Source of the DNA: Rothia nasimurium
Lineage (GTDB): Bacteria; Actinomycetota; Actinomycetes; Actinomycetales; Micrococcaceae
Length of the DNA: 64,000 nucleotides
Reading direction: 5' to 3'
Assembly (NCBI RefSeq): GCF_928382285.1
Contig: NZ_CAKMSS010000008.1
Span: 48,899-112,898 of the forward strand
Shown: in pieces, positions 1 through 7,974 of the stretch
How positions within the stretch are numbered: the stretch's first letter is position 1
Layout of the letters: each line of letters starts with the position of its first letter
Made by a program: the position numbers and the translations under genes
Notes under the pieces: model-generated
What the model saw: only the letters and a program-made list of their open reading frames with translations
Databases searched by the model: none
Told to the model about the DNA's origin: nothing

Positions 1-983
1 ACGCCCTCATCGCCGCAGAATCCCTGCTCCAGCCCATCAACCAGTCAGCCCGCGGGGCCATTATTCCCCGCCTCATCAAACCCCGTCTGCTCCCGGCAGC
101 TAACACCCTCATGATGTCGGTAGGCACCCTGGGCATGAGCGCCGGGCCCCTGATTGGCGGCCTGCTCGTAGCCTCCGTCGGCTACCAGCTCACCTACTCC
201 ATCAACGTTTTCGCGATGACCGTTGGCATCTGGGCCCTTTACCGGCTCCCAGCCATGCTCCCGGAGCAGAGCGGGGCGGTGCGTCCGTCCGCTCTGACCT
301 CAATCCGTGAGGGGCTCGGCTTTGTGCGCCGCAATACGGTGGTGGGTATGACCTTTGTGGTGGATCTTCTCGGCATGTTCTTCGCCCAGGCCCGCCCCCT
401 CATTCCAGCCCTTGCCGCCCTCACCTTTGGCGGCGGTGAGGCCGGTGCGGGGCTGCTGCTAGCCGCTGGGCCGGTGGGCGCGCTCCTGGGGGTCTCTTTC
501 TCTGGCTTCCTCAAGGACGTCCGCCGCCAGGGCCGCTTCCTCACCCTCAGCTATACGGGCTGGGGGCTGGGCTTTATCGCCTTCGGGCTCATCGCCTGGG
601 CTTATGAGGGGCGTATCCCCAGCGCCTCGCTGACCGAGAACCTGCTGCCCCTGGGCCTGGCCTTTGCGTCCCTGGCCTTTATGGGCTGGGCGGACGCCCT
701 GGGGTCGGTCTACCGTTCCACCATTATTCAGGTAGCCACTCCCGACGCCCTGCGCGGACGCCTACAGGGGCTCTTCATCATCACGGTTGCGGGCGGCCCC
801 AACCTGGGCATGGCCTTTGTGGGTGGTGCCGCCGAGCTGGTGGGCTCCCCCTTAGCTGCGGTCATCGGCGGAACCCTGGTGATGGTCACCATCGCCCTAG
901 CAACGCTGGCGGCACCTGCCCTCTGGCGCTATGTACCGGAGCCTATCCCCGAAACACGGCAGCAGCCTATCGTTGACTCCTAG
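1..983 (+). CDS. MFS exporter, EntS-like, 5'-truncated by the window edge
   Basis: The frame is open from base 3, before the first ATG at 111, and the residues before that ATG (ending SARGAIIPRLIKP) continue the same family alignment. The start therefore lies outside the window. What remains is about 327 residues with roughly eight hydrophobic segments, an internal loop rich in Arg (SFSGFLKDVRRQGR) and a C-terminal half typical of the MFS_3 / enterobactin-exporter (EntS) group. It probably exports a small molecule using the proton gradient. The substrate cannot be read from sequence. It ends 14 bases before a palindromic repeat that separates it from the convergent reductase gene. Confidence 0.8.
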   Translation, partial: ALIAAESLLQPINQSARGAIIPRLIKPRLLPAANTLMMSVGTLGMSAGPLIGGLLVASVGYQLTYSINVFAMTVGIWALYRLPAMLPEQSGAVRPSALTSIREGLGFVRRNTVVGMTFVVDLLGMFFAQARPLIPALAALTFGGGEAGAGLLLAAGPVGALLGVSFSGFLKDVRRQGRFLTLSYTGWGLGFIAFGLIAWAYEGRIPSASLTENLLPLGLAFASLAFMGWADALGSVYRSTIIQVATPDALRGRLQGLFIITVAGGPNLGMAFVGGAAELVGSPLAAVIGGTLVMVTIALATLAAPALWRYVPEPIPETRQQPIVDS

Positions 984-996
984 AAGTCGCACCAGT

Positions 997-1114
997 CAAG
1001 GGGCTCCGCAGGGTCACGCTCGCTGCCGACCCTCTCGCTGGTTCGCTAGCGCTCACAAGCGATTCACGCCAGCCCCGAGCCAGCAGCTTCGCTGTGACCC
1101 TGCTCTGCCCCTTG
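997..1114 (-). repeat. Long palindromic intergenic repeat, copy A
   Basis: An imperfect palindrome fills the gap between two convergent genes. The outer arms CAAGGGGC (997-1004) and GCCCCTTG (1107-1114) pair, and a second perfect pair AGGGTCAC (1010-1017) / GTGACCCT (1094-1101) lies inside. Read on the minus strand, the 92-base core 1010-1101 matches 40844-40935 at most positions, including the blocks GCTGCTGGCTCG, GGCTGGCGTGAATCGCTTG and GAGAGGGTCGGCAGCGAGCG. The arms differ between copies but stay paired. It may act as a structured RNA, a bidirectional terminator or a non-autonomous mobile repeat. Confidence 0.85.
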
Positions 1115-1125
1115 GGTAGCCCTTA

Positions 1126-1959
1126 TTAGAAGTCAATATCTGCCGGGTCGGGGCCGATACGGCCTTCGGCTGATGAGAGCGCGTCAATCTTTGAAACCTC
1201 ATCGCCGGTCAGGGCAACGTTCAGGGACTCGAAGTTAGAGACAATACGCTCGGGGGTTACCGACTTGGGGATAGCAACGATGCCGTGGGCTCGGTGCCAG
1301 GCCAGCACAACCTGGGCGGGGGTGGCGTCATGCGCCTTGGCAATTTCGCCAATCACGGGGTTATCCAGCAGGTCAGAGCGGTTGCCCAGGGGGCTCCATG
1401 CCTGGGTGACAATGCCCAGTTCTGCATGGACCTCGCGCAGGTTCTCCTGGGCGAAGTAGGGGTGCAGCTCAATCTGGTGGATAGCGGGCACAACACCGGT
1501 TTCAGCGACGATTTCACGCAGCTGCTCTTCGGGGAAGTTAGAGATGCCGATGGACTTGGCCTTGCCCTGCTTCTGCAGTTCAATCAGGGCCTTCCAGGTC
1601 TCGGTGTAGAGCCCCTGGGAGGGCTTAGCCCAGTGAACCAGGAGCAGGTCGACGTAGTCGGTGCCCAGGCGGGCCAGGGACTCGTCCGCTGCCTTGAGGG
1701 TCTGCTCGTAACCCTGGTCGTCGTTCCAGATCTTGGTGGTGAGGAAGACATCCTCGCGAGCTACACCGGAGTCAGCAATTGCCTTACCGGTGCCTTCTTC
1801 ATTGCCGTAGATTTTGGCGGTATCGATGTGGCGGTAGCCGGCTTCAAGGGCCAGGCCGACGACCTTTTCGGCGGTGTCGTTTTCTACCTGCCAGACGCCG
1901 TAGCCCAGCTGGGGGATGCTGTTACCGTCGTTGAAGGTGAGAAGGGGTGACTCAGTCAT
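1126..1959 (-). CDS. Aldo-keto reductase, 2,5-diketo-D-gluconate reductase type
   Basis: A 277-residue NADPH-dependent reductase of the AKR5 group with a TIM-barrel fold. The full catalytic tetrad is visible: Asp46 and Tyr51 in YRHIDTAKIYGNE, Lys76 in TTKIW and His109 in LLLVHW. The NADP-binding end has the IPKSVTPERI motif. The frame extends further upstream, but the ATG at 1959 is chosen because GAAAGGA sits about 7 bases before it. It lies next to a second reductase of the same family in the same orientation, about 55 bases away. The natural carbonyl substrate is unknown; likely roles are detoxification of aldehydes or reduction of keto sugars. Confidence 0.88.
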   Translation of the reverse strand: MTESPLLTFNDGNSIPQLGYGVWQVENDTAEKVVGLALEAGYRHIDTAKIYGNEEGTGKAIADSGVAREDVFLTTKIWNDDQGYEQTLKAADESLARLGTDYVDLLLVHWAKPSQGLYTETWKALIELQKQGKAKSIGISNFPEEQLREIVAETGVVPAIHQIELHPYFAQENLREVHAELGIVTQAWSPLGNRSDLLDNPVIGEIAKAHDATPAQVVLAWHRAHGIVAIPKSVTPERIVSNFESLNVALTGDEVSKIDALSSAEGRIGPDPADIDF

Positions 1960-2014
1960 GGTTTTTTCCTTTCGAGTATGCACGGTCACACCCCACTCTA
2001 GCCCGCTCTTCTGA

Positions 2015-2893
2015 TTAGCCCCTAGCCTGTTCGGTAGGGGTGAACGTGCGGCGGTCGCTGTATTCGGGGGCGCCCAGGTCGCCTTCGGCGGGGTCGCCGC
2101 CGAGGCGGTGGTTGCGGTTGAGAGCTTCGATAGCCGCCATCTCGTCAGGGGTTAGTTCCATGCCCTGCACCGCCAGGTTTGAGGCCATGCGGGCGGGTGT
2201 TTCAGTCTTGGGGATAACCACGTTACCTACGGCCAGGTGCCAGGCCAGTACCAGTTCGGCTACCCCGATACCGCGGCGGTCTGCGAGCTCTTGCAGGGCG
2301 GGGTCGGTCAGCACCAGGCCGTTGCCGAGGGGGCTCCAGGCTTCGGTGAGGACGCCGCGGGCCGAGTTTTCTGCCCGCATGCTGCTTTGGGTGAGGTAGG
2401 GGTGCAGTTCAATCTGGTTGACCGCCGGGGTGACGCCGGTGTCGCCGATGATCTGGTCAAGCTGAGTGTCGGTGAAGTTGGAGACGCCGATGGAGCGTAC
2501 CAGCCCGCGCTCGCGCAGTTCAACCAGGGCTTCCCAGGAGGCCCGGTAGCGACCAAGGCCGGGCTGGGCCCAGTGGATGAGGTAGAGGTCAAGGTAGTCC
2601 AGGCCCAGAAGTTCCAGGGAGCGTTCGGCTGCTTCGATGGCGGTGTCGTAGCCCTGGTCGGTGTTCCAGAGCTTGGTGGTCACGAAGAGCTCGGCGCGGG
2701 GTAGGCCGGATTCGGCCACAGCCTGCCCCACTCCCGCTTCATTCTTGTAGATGGTGGCGGTATCGATGTGACGGTAGCCGGTTTCAAGGGCGGTTGCTAC
2801 TGCTGCTGCGGTGGCAGCCGGTGCGATACGGCAGGTACCAAAGCCCAGCTGGGGAATGCTGCAGCCATCGTTCATGGTCAGAGACAGGTTCAT
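2015..2893 (-). CDS. Aldo-keto reductase, paralogue of the neighbouring gene
   Basis: A 292-residue reductase of the same family as the gene at 1126-1959. The signatures YRHIDTATIYKNE, TTKLW and LYLIHWA supply the catalytic Asp, Tyr, Lys and His, and VIPKTETPARM is the cofactor-binding motif. AAAGGA precedes the ATG at a good distance. The pair looks like an old tandem duplication, because the proteins align over their whole length but are clearly diverged. They may be co-transcribed, this gene first. Substrate unknown. Confidence 0.87.
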   Translation of the reverse strand: MNLSLTMNDGCSIPQLGFGTCRIAPAATAAAVATALETGYRHIDTATIYKNEAGVGQAVAESGLPRAELFVTTKLWNTDQGYDTAIEAAERSLELLGLDYLDLYLIHWAQPGLGRYRASWEALVELRERGLVRSIGVSNFTDTQLDQIIGDTGVTPAVNQIELHPYLTQSSMRAENSARGVLTEAWSPLGNGLVLTDPALQELADRRGIGVAELVLAWHLAVGNVVIPKTETPARMASNLAVQGMELTPDEMAAIEALNRNHRLGGDPAEGDLGAPEYSDRRTFTPTEQARG

Positions 2894-2918
2894 GGTGGAA
2901 TCCTTTGCTGTGGAGAAT

Positions 2919-2998
2919 GCAGGGGCGGGGTGCGGTGGCAGCCAGCTGGCTCGGGGCTGGCGTTCAGGGTGCTGGTTGCAGCCGTACCCCGCCCTGCC
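2919..2998 (+). repeat. Short palindromic element sharing the repeat-family core
   Basis: Between the reductase start and the tex stop, GCAGGGGCGGGGTGCGG (from 2919) pairs with CCGTACCCCGCCCTGC (ending 2998). The middle contains GCTGGCTCGGGGCTGGCGT, the same core found in copy A of the long repeat. It is shorter and lacks the rest of the 92-base consensus, so it may be a deleted relative or a terminator for the convergence of transcripts on the minus strand. Confidence 0.5.
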
Positions 2999-3005
2999 GC
3001 TCTAA

Positions 3006-5372
3006 CTAGCGGCGCCGGCGTCCGCTCGTCTTGCGGGCCTTAGGTTCTGGCTCTTCGAGGAGCAGGGAGAGGGAGATGCGTTTGCGGGCGGGATCGGCTT
3101 CGACCACGCGCACCTGCACAATGTCGCCGGATTTGACGATGGTGTGGGGGTCGGAGACGAACTCGCGGCTCATCTGCGAGACGTGTACCAGGCCGTCCTG
3201 GTGCACACCGATATCGACGAAGGCTCCAAAGGCCGCGACGTTTGAGACGGTTCCTTCAAGAATCATGCCGGGGGTAAGGTCGGCGATTGTTTCGATGCCT
3301 TCTTCGAAGCGGGCAGTGCGGAAGGTGGGGCGGGGGTCACGGCCGGGGGCAGAAAGTTCAGCGATGATGTCGGTGATGGTGGGGAGGCCGACGGTCGCTG
3401 TGGTGAAGTCACGCGGGTTGAGGGACGCAAGAGCGTCTGCGCTGACTTTGCCCTGGGTGAAGCCGCCGGCTGCGGCCACAATCTTGCGGGCAAGGTCGTA
3501 GGATTCGGGGTGCACGCCCGAGGCATCCAGGGGTTCACTGCCGTCGGTGATACGGACGAAGCCGGCTGCCTGTTCAAAGGCCTTGGGGCCAAGGCGGGGC
3601 ACCTTGAGCAGGTCGGTGCGGCGGGTGAAGGGGCCGTGCTCGGTGCGGTAGGCAACGATATTTTCGGCGATGGTCTTGTTGAAGCCCGCCACCCGGGCAA
3701 GAAGAGCCGGGGAGGCTGAGTTGACGAGCACGCCCACAGCATTGACGGAGTCTTCGACCACGCCGTCGAGGGCACGGGTGAGGGCTGCCGGTGAGACGTC
3801 GTACTGGTACTGACCCACACCGATCGATTGGGGTTCGATTTTGACGAGTTCGGCCAGGGGATCTTGCAGGCGGCGGGCAATCGAAACTGCCCCGCGCAGG
3901 GAGACGTCCATGCCGGGTAGTTCGCGGCTGGCCAGTTCTGAGGCGGAGTAGACGGAGGCGCCCGCTTCGGAGACCACCACTTTTTCAAGACCCCGGTAGC
4001 CGTTAGCCGCGCACTGTTTGATGAGGTCGCTGGCAAGTTTGTCGGTTTCACGGCTGGCGGTTCCGTTGCCGATGGCTACGAGCTCTACCCGGTGGGCCTG
4101 CACCAGCTGGGTGAGAGTGTCGAGGGACGCCTGCCACTGGTTTCGGGGGGCGTGGGGGTAGATGACGTCGGTGGCCAGCACCTGGCCGGTCTGCCCGATG
4201 ACAGCGACCTTAACGCCGGTGCGCAGGCCGGGGTCGAGCCCGAGGGTGGTGCGGGAGCCAGCGGGTGCTGCCAGCAGTACATCGCGCAGGTTCGAGGCGA
4301 AGACGGCGATGGCGTCCTTTTCCGCCTGTTCGAAGAGGGAGGTTCGGGCTTCTGCGGCGAAGCGGGGTAGTAGGCGCTGACGCCAGGCGATGCGCACGGT
4401 CTTGGCCAGCCAGCCAACGACCATGGTTTCGTCGGAGACCATGTTGAGCACCTGGGCCCCGATCCCCAGAGCCTCAGCTACGGTACGTTCGTACCAGCTA
4501 CGCTCCCGGTCGTATTCTTCAGCCAAAATTTCGGCAGCTTCGCGGGCGGCACCCTTGAGGGAGGACTTGGCCGGGGGCAGCACATCCACGTCAAAACTGA
4601 CCTTAACGGCACCTTCTTTTTCGGCACGGAGCAGGGCCAGCACCCGGTGGGAGGGGATGCGGCGGATCTCTTCGTTGAACTCGAAGTAGTCGCTGAACTT
4701 GGCCCCGGCGTCCTGCTGGCCGGGAATCAGGCGGGAGGTGATGACGCCGCGGCGTACGAAGCGCTGGCGGAGGGGTTCGGCCAGGGCGGGGTCGGTCATG
4801 GCCTGCTCAATCAAGATGGCCCGGGCCCCGTCTAGGGCGTTATCGACCGAGGCGACGGTCGCCTCAACGGTTCCGGGTTCGGCATCGGCTAGTTCAGGTT
4901 CGACGTAGGCGTCAGCGATATCGGCGGTGGGGGCAAAGGGAACTTCAAGCAGGTCTTCAACCAGGGACTCCAGCCCGGCCTCACGGGCAAGAAAAGCCAG
5001 GGTCTTGCGCTTGGTTTTGTGGGGGGCGTAGAGCGCTTCGAGCTCGTTTTTAGTCGGGGCGGACGCCAGCGCTGCGGCCAGCTCGTCGGTGAGCAGGGAG
5101 CGTTCGTGGAGGGTCTGCATAATAGCTGCCCGGCGCTCTTCGAGTTCCCGCAGGTAGCGCAGGCGTTCGGCGAGGGTACGCAGTTGAGCGTCGTCCAGCC
5201 CACCGGTAGCTTCCTTGCGGTAACGGGCGATGAAGGGCACGGTGGCCCCATCATCAAGCAGGGCTATAGCCGAGCGCACCTGGTCAACCCGAGCACCGAG
5301 TTCTACAGCGATACGTTCCTCAATTGAGGGAAGGGGGGCGTGGGGTTCTGCTACCGGGCCTGCGTGTGTCAT
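3006..5372 (-). CDS. tex: Tex family RNA-binding transcription accessory protein
   Basis: A 788-residue protein of normal Tex length. The N-terminal Tex domain has the FIARYRKEATGGLDD motif. The YqgF/RNase H-like domain (TLGLDPGLRTGVKVAVI) is in the middle, the helix-hairpin-helix repeats follow (NIVAYRTEHGPFTRRTDLL), and an S1 RNA-binding domain closes the protein (EGTVSNVAAFGAFVDIGVHQ). Tex binds nucleic acid and associates with transcribing RNA polymerase; its precise role differs between species. The C-terminus is basic (RKTSGRRRR). It stands alone, followed by the short palindromic element. Confidence 0.95.
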   Translation of the reverse strand: MTHAGPVAEPHAPLPSIEERIAVELGARVDQVRSAIALLDDGATVPFIARYRKEATGGLDDAQLRTLAERLRYLRELEERRAAIMQTLHERSLLTDELAAALASAPTKNELEALYAPHKTKRKTLAFLAREAGLESLVEDLLEVPFAPTADIADAYVEPELADAEPGTVEATVASVDNALDGARAILIEQAMTDPALAEPLRQRFVRRGVITSRLIPGQQDAGAKFSDYFEFNEEIRRIPSHRVLALLRAEKEGAVKVSFDVDVLPPAKSSLKGAAREAAEILAEEYDRERSWYERTVAEALGIGAQVLNMVSDETMVVGWLAKTVRIAWRQRLLPRFAAEARTSLFEQAEKDAIAVFASNLRDVLLAAPAGSRTTLGLDPGLRTGVKVAVIGQTGQVLATDVIYPHAPRNQWQASLDTLTQLVQAHRVELVAIGNGTASRETDKLASDLIKQCAANGYRGLEKVVVSEAGASVYSASELASRELPGMDVSLRGAVSIARRLQDPLAELVKIEPQSIGVGQYQYDVSPAALTRALDGVVEDSVNAVGVLVNSASPALLARVAGFNKTIAENIVAYRTEHGPFTRRTDLLKVPRLGPKAFEQAAGFVRITDGSEPLDASGVHPESYDLARKIVAAAGGFTQGKVSADALASLNPRDFTTATVGLPTITDIIAELSAPGRDPRPTFRTARFEEGIETIADLTPGMILEGTVSNVAAFGAFVDIGVHQDGLVHVSQMSREFVSDPHTIVKSGDIVQVRVVEADPARKRISLSLLLEEPEPKARKTSGRRRR

Positions 5373-5641
5373 AGTTTCTAGTTTCTCATACCGGTTTTAT
5401 GACCGGGTTCAGCAAGAGGCCTGGGTTCAAAGGACGTTCTAGTCACCTGATTCACATAAGACAGCGTGTACCACCAACCCTGTGTGTAATAGTTACGCTT
5501 GCAGTGGGCAGAGAGGGTTAACACCACATAAAGTAGTAGTCATACAGGGTATATATTTTCGGCACCGGCATCACCAGACCTACGCCGAGTCTCTTGTACC
5601 GCTACCACGCCCTTGATTTAACCTTGCTTTGGAGAACCACC

Positions 5642-7090
5642 GTGCCAGACGCAGCTGATCTTACCTATACAGAGTTCTGTGAACGCTACGATTCTCTGTT
5701 AAGCGGCCTGGCGCGCATGGGCTGGACCTCCTCCGAAGCCGTACACCGTGCGTCCGTGCTCTACCCCGATATCGATCGCGACCTACTAGATCAGGCCGTT
5801 CATTCTGGCCGCTGGCTCTTTAGCGGTAGCCAGGGGCAAACCCACTCAAATGTGCTCATGGCCTCGGCTATCTGGTATGCGGTAGCTGTCAGTTATGGTC
5901 TTGAGCCCGACTACGAGTACGCTGCGGTGGGCCTTGACCCCACCATCATCCAGGATCTTCCGCGCATGCTTGAGTCCTTTGCGGTTCCTTCTGATGCGAT
6001 TGCCGGTGTCGTTGGGCTCATTGGTGCTGCCCTCAAATATATGGCAGAGCTTCCCTATACCCTGCTTGAGGAGCAGGCCTACGATGACTTCCTCGCCAAC
6101 CTGCCGCAGGAAATTGCCCATATCTCTCGCGGGGATTTCTCGTGGCCCCCGTCCCGAGCCCTGATTGAGGACCGTCTGGGGGACCGTTCCTGGTCCAAGG
6201 CCCTGCTCAAGGTGGGGGCCTGCCCGCCGGATGCTGAGGGTCAGGGTATTAAACTCGAGGCTGGCACCCTGAGCGAGCGCACCTTCCGCAACACCCTGGG
6301 CGAGTTCCTGAACTACTGTATCCGCTACGACCGCAAGCCCTCGGTGCTGCTCTACGGCAGCTGGGCTGAAGACCCTGCCCGGAGCGGACGCGTGCCCCAT
6401 CTAGGTACGGTACGGGCCAAATACGGCTCCTGGCATCTGGCTCTACAGGCTGGCCGCCAGATGCTCAACAACGCAATGGCCTTAGGCGGTTCCCCCGCTT
6501 TGCCAGCTCGCCCCATTAACCAGCCCCCGGTTGACCCCACCGAGCCTCTCAACATTCAAGAGATTCAGGCCCAGGGTATCGGCGTGGTACAGCCAAAGGT
6601 GCTGACCGAGAGTGAGCGTACCGCCCGTGCCTGGCAGCAGCTCCTATCGGTCACCAAGCAGCGTCTTGATGAACTGCCCTGGACCCTTTCACTGCGGATC
6701 TACTACCTCTCTCCTGAGATAGTGGAAACGGAGGACGTCACTAACTTTGTGAGTATCTTCCGTTCGCCTGCCGGTTACTTCTGTGAGCTCACGTCCCCCG
6801 ACGAGTTTGAGGCCATCGAAGTGGAGCTTGATACGGAGATGCTAGAAAAGGCCGGGTGGACGGCTCCCGCGCCGGGCGGCCGCTGGGCTCGAAATTTCCT
6901 GTCGGTTTCGGACGCCGCAGAAGGCGTCATTGAAGCCATGCACCGGGGCATGGGCTGTGACCACCCTGATTACTACCAGTCAGATGACCCGACGGGTAGC
7001 CTTTCGGTGAATACTGCCCACCCCAGTACCGGCTCTATCCCCATGGTTCCGGTGACCGGTAACGGTTTCATATCAATTGACGATTTTTAA
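5642..7090 (+). CDS. Unknown protein with homing-endonuclease-type repeats
   Basis: No function is recognised for the whole protein. GTG at 5642 is chosen over an upstream TTG because GGAG lies 8 bases before it, giving 482 residues. Two stretches look like the small DNA-binding repeat found next to HNH and homing endonucleases: PPSRALIEDRLGDRSW..AL..VG at about residues 165-192, and a longer one ending VRAKYGSWHLALQAG near residue 270. No nuclease motif is present. The C-terminal part (AGWTAPAPGGRWARN) resembles a chaperone-like fold seen in actinobacteria, but weakly. It may be a DNA-binding or regulatory protein. The next gene, 41 bases on, is an HNH nuclease. Confidence 0.7.
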   Translation: MPDAADLTYTEFCERYDSLLSGLARMGWTSSEAVHRASVLYPDIDRDLLDQAVHSGRWLFSGSQGQTHSNVLMASAIWYAVAVSYGLEPDYEYAAVGLDPTIIQDLPRMLESFAVPSDAIAGVVGLIGAALKYMAELPYTLLEEQAYDDFLANLPQEIAHISRGDFSWPPSRALIEDRLGDRSWSKALLKVGACPPDAEGQGIKLEAGTLSERTFRNTLGEFLNYCIRYDRKPSVLLYGSWAEDPARSGRVPHLGTVRAKYGSWHLALQAGRQMLNNAMALGGSPALPARPINQPPVDPTEPLNIQEIQAQGIGVVQPKVLTESERTARAWQQLLSVTKQRLDELPWTLSLRIYYLSPEIVETEDVTNFVSIFRSPAGYFCELTSPDEFEAIEVELDTEMLEKAGWTAPAPGGRWARNFLSVSDAAEGVIEAMHRGMGCDHPDYYQSDDPTGSLSVNTAHPSTGSIPMVPVTGNGFISIDDF

Positions 7091-7131
7091 GGGGAGAGGT
7101 GCCCAGCTCCCAGCGCTAGAATGGGTTGCCT

Positions 7132-7974
7132 ATGAGTGCCTCCCGTAAACGTCCGTCCGCTCCCCGTTTTTCTGCGCCCAGCGACCGCCAAATCCGTGCG
7201 GGCGTCCGCCTTGTAGCGGATCTGCCCCGCGGGCTGCGGCGAGCGCTAGCCCTTCTGTTGGTTATGGTCTTGCTGGTGGGTGGTGTGCTCTGGTTGCGCT
7301 CTCACGAGTGGAACGTCCGCGCTGCCCTCGATGATTTACTCAATCCGGCAGGCACCGCCGTGAGCACCGGTTTTGCTGGCTCCGGGGTGCAGACCTATTC
7401 CACAGCAAGTGAGGTGCTTGCTACCCTGACGGTAGCTGAGCCCTACGCCCAGGTCAGGTACAAGCGAGATGCCTACGGAGACCCGTGGGCCGATATTGAC
7501 CGCAATGGCTGCGATCAGCGCAACGATATTCTCACCCGTGACCTGACCGATCTTGACGTTGCAAGTAACTGCTATGTGCTCTCGGGTAGCCTCGTGGACC
7601 CCTACACGGCTGAGACTATCGACTTTACACGCGGGCCTAAGACCAGTGAAGCTGTCCCCATTGACCATGTGGTGGCTCTATCCAACGCCTGGTCTTCGGG
7701 GGCCTGGCAGTGGAGTGATGAGCGGCGCGTTCTGCTCGCTAACGACCCTCTTAACCTTCAGGCTGCGGGGCGGACGGCTAACACCGAGAAGTCCGATAAA
7801 AGCGCGGACGCCTGGCTCCCCCAGCCAGGCTATCGTTGCGAGTATGTGGCACGGCAGGTATCGGTGAAAGCCGCCTATCAGCTCACTGTCACAGGCGCTG
7901 AAAAGCGGGCTATGCAGGGCGTCCTCGCGACGTGCCCTGACCAGCCCGCTTACAGGTCCAGCTTCGCTGGCTAG
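7132..7974 (+). CDS. Membrane-anchored HNH nuclease, DUF1524 family
   Basis: About 280 residues with a basic cytoplasmic N-terminus, one transmembrane helix at about residues 36-55 (RRALALLLVMVLLVGGVLW) and an extracellular catalytic domain. The signature is VPIDHVVALSNAW followed by NDPLNLQA, the His/Asn pattern of DUF1524 (GmrSD C-terminal-like) HNH nucleases. Two cysteine pairs in the domain (CDQRND, NCYVL, RCEYV, ATCPD) fit disulfides outside the cell. ATG 7132 is used; a TTG at 7126 is also possible and neither has a strong ribosome site. It probably cleaves DNA at the cell surface, for nutrition, defence or DNA uptake. The stop codon overlaps that of the convergent permease gene. Confidence 0.82.
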   Translation: MSASRKRPSAPRFSAPSDRQIRAGVRLVADLPRGLRRALALLLVMVLLVGGVLWLRSHEWNVRAALDDLLNPAGTAVSTGFAGSGVQTYSTASEVLATLTVAEPYAQVRYKRDAYGDPWADIDRNGCDQRNDILTRDLTDLDVASNCYVLSGSLVDPYTAETIDFTRGPKTSEAVPIDHVVALSNAWSSGAWQWSDERRVLLANDPLNLQAAGRTANTEKSDKSADAWLPQPGYRCEYVARQVSVKAAYQLTVTGAEKRAMQGVLATCPDQPAYRSSFAG

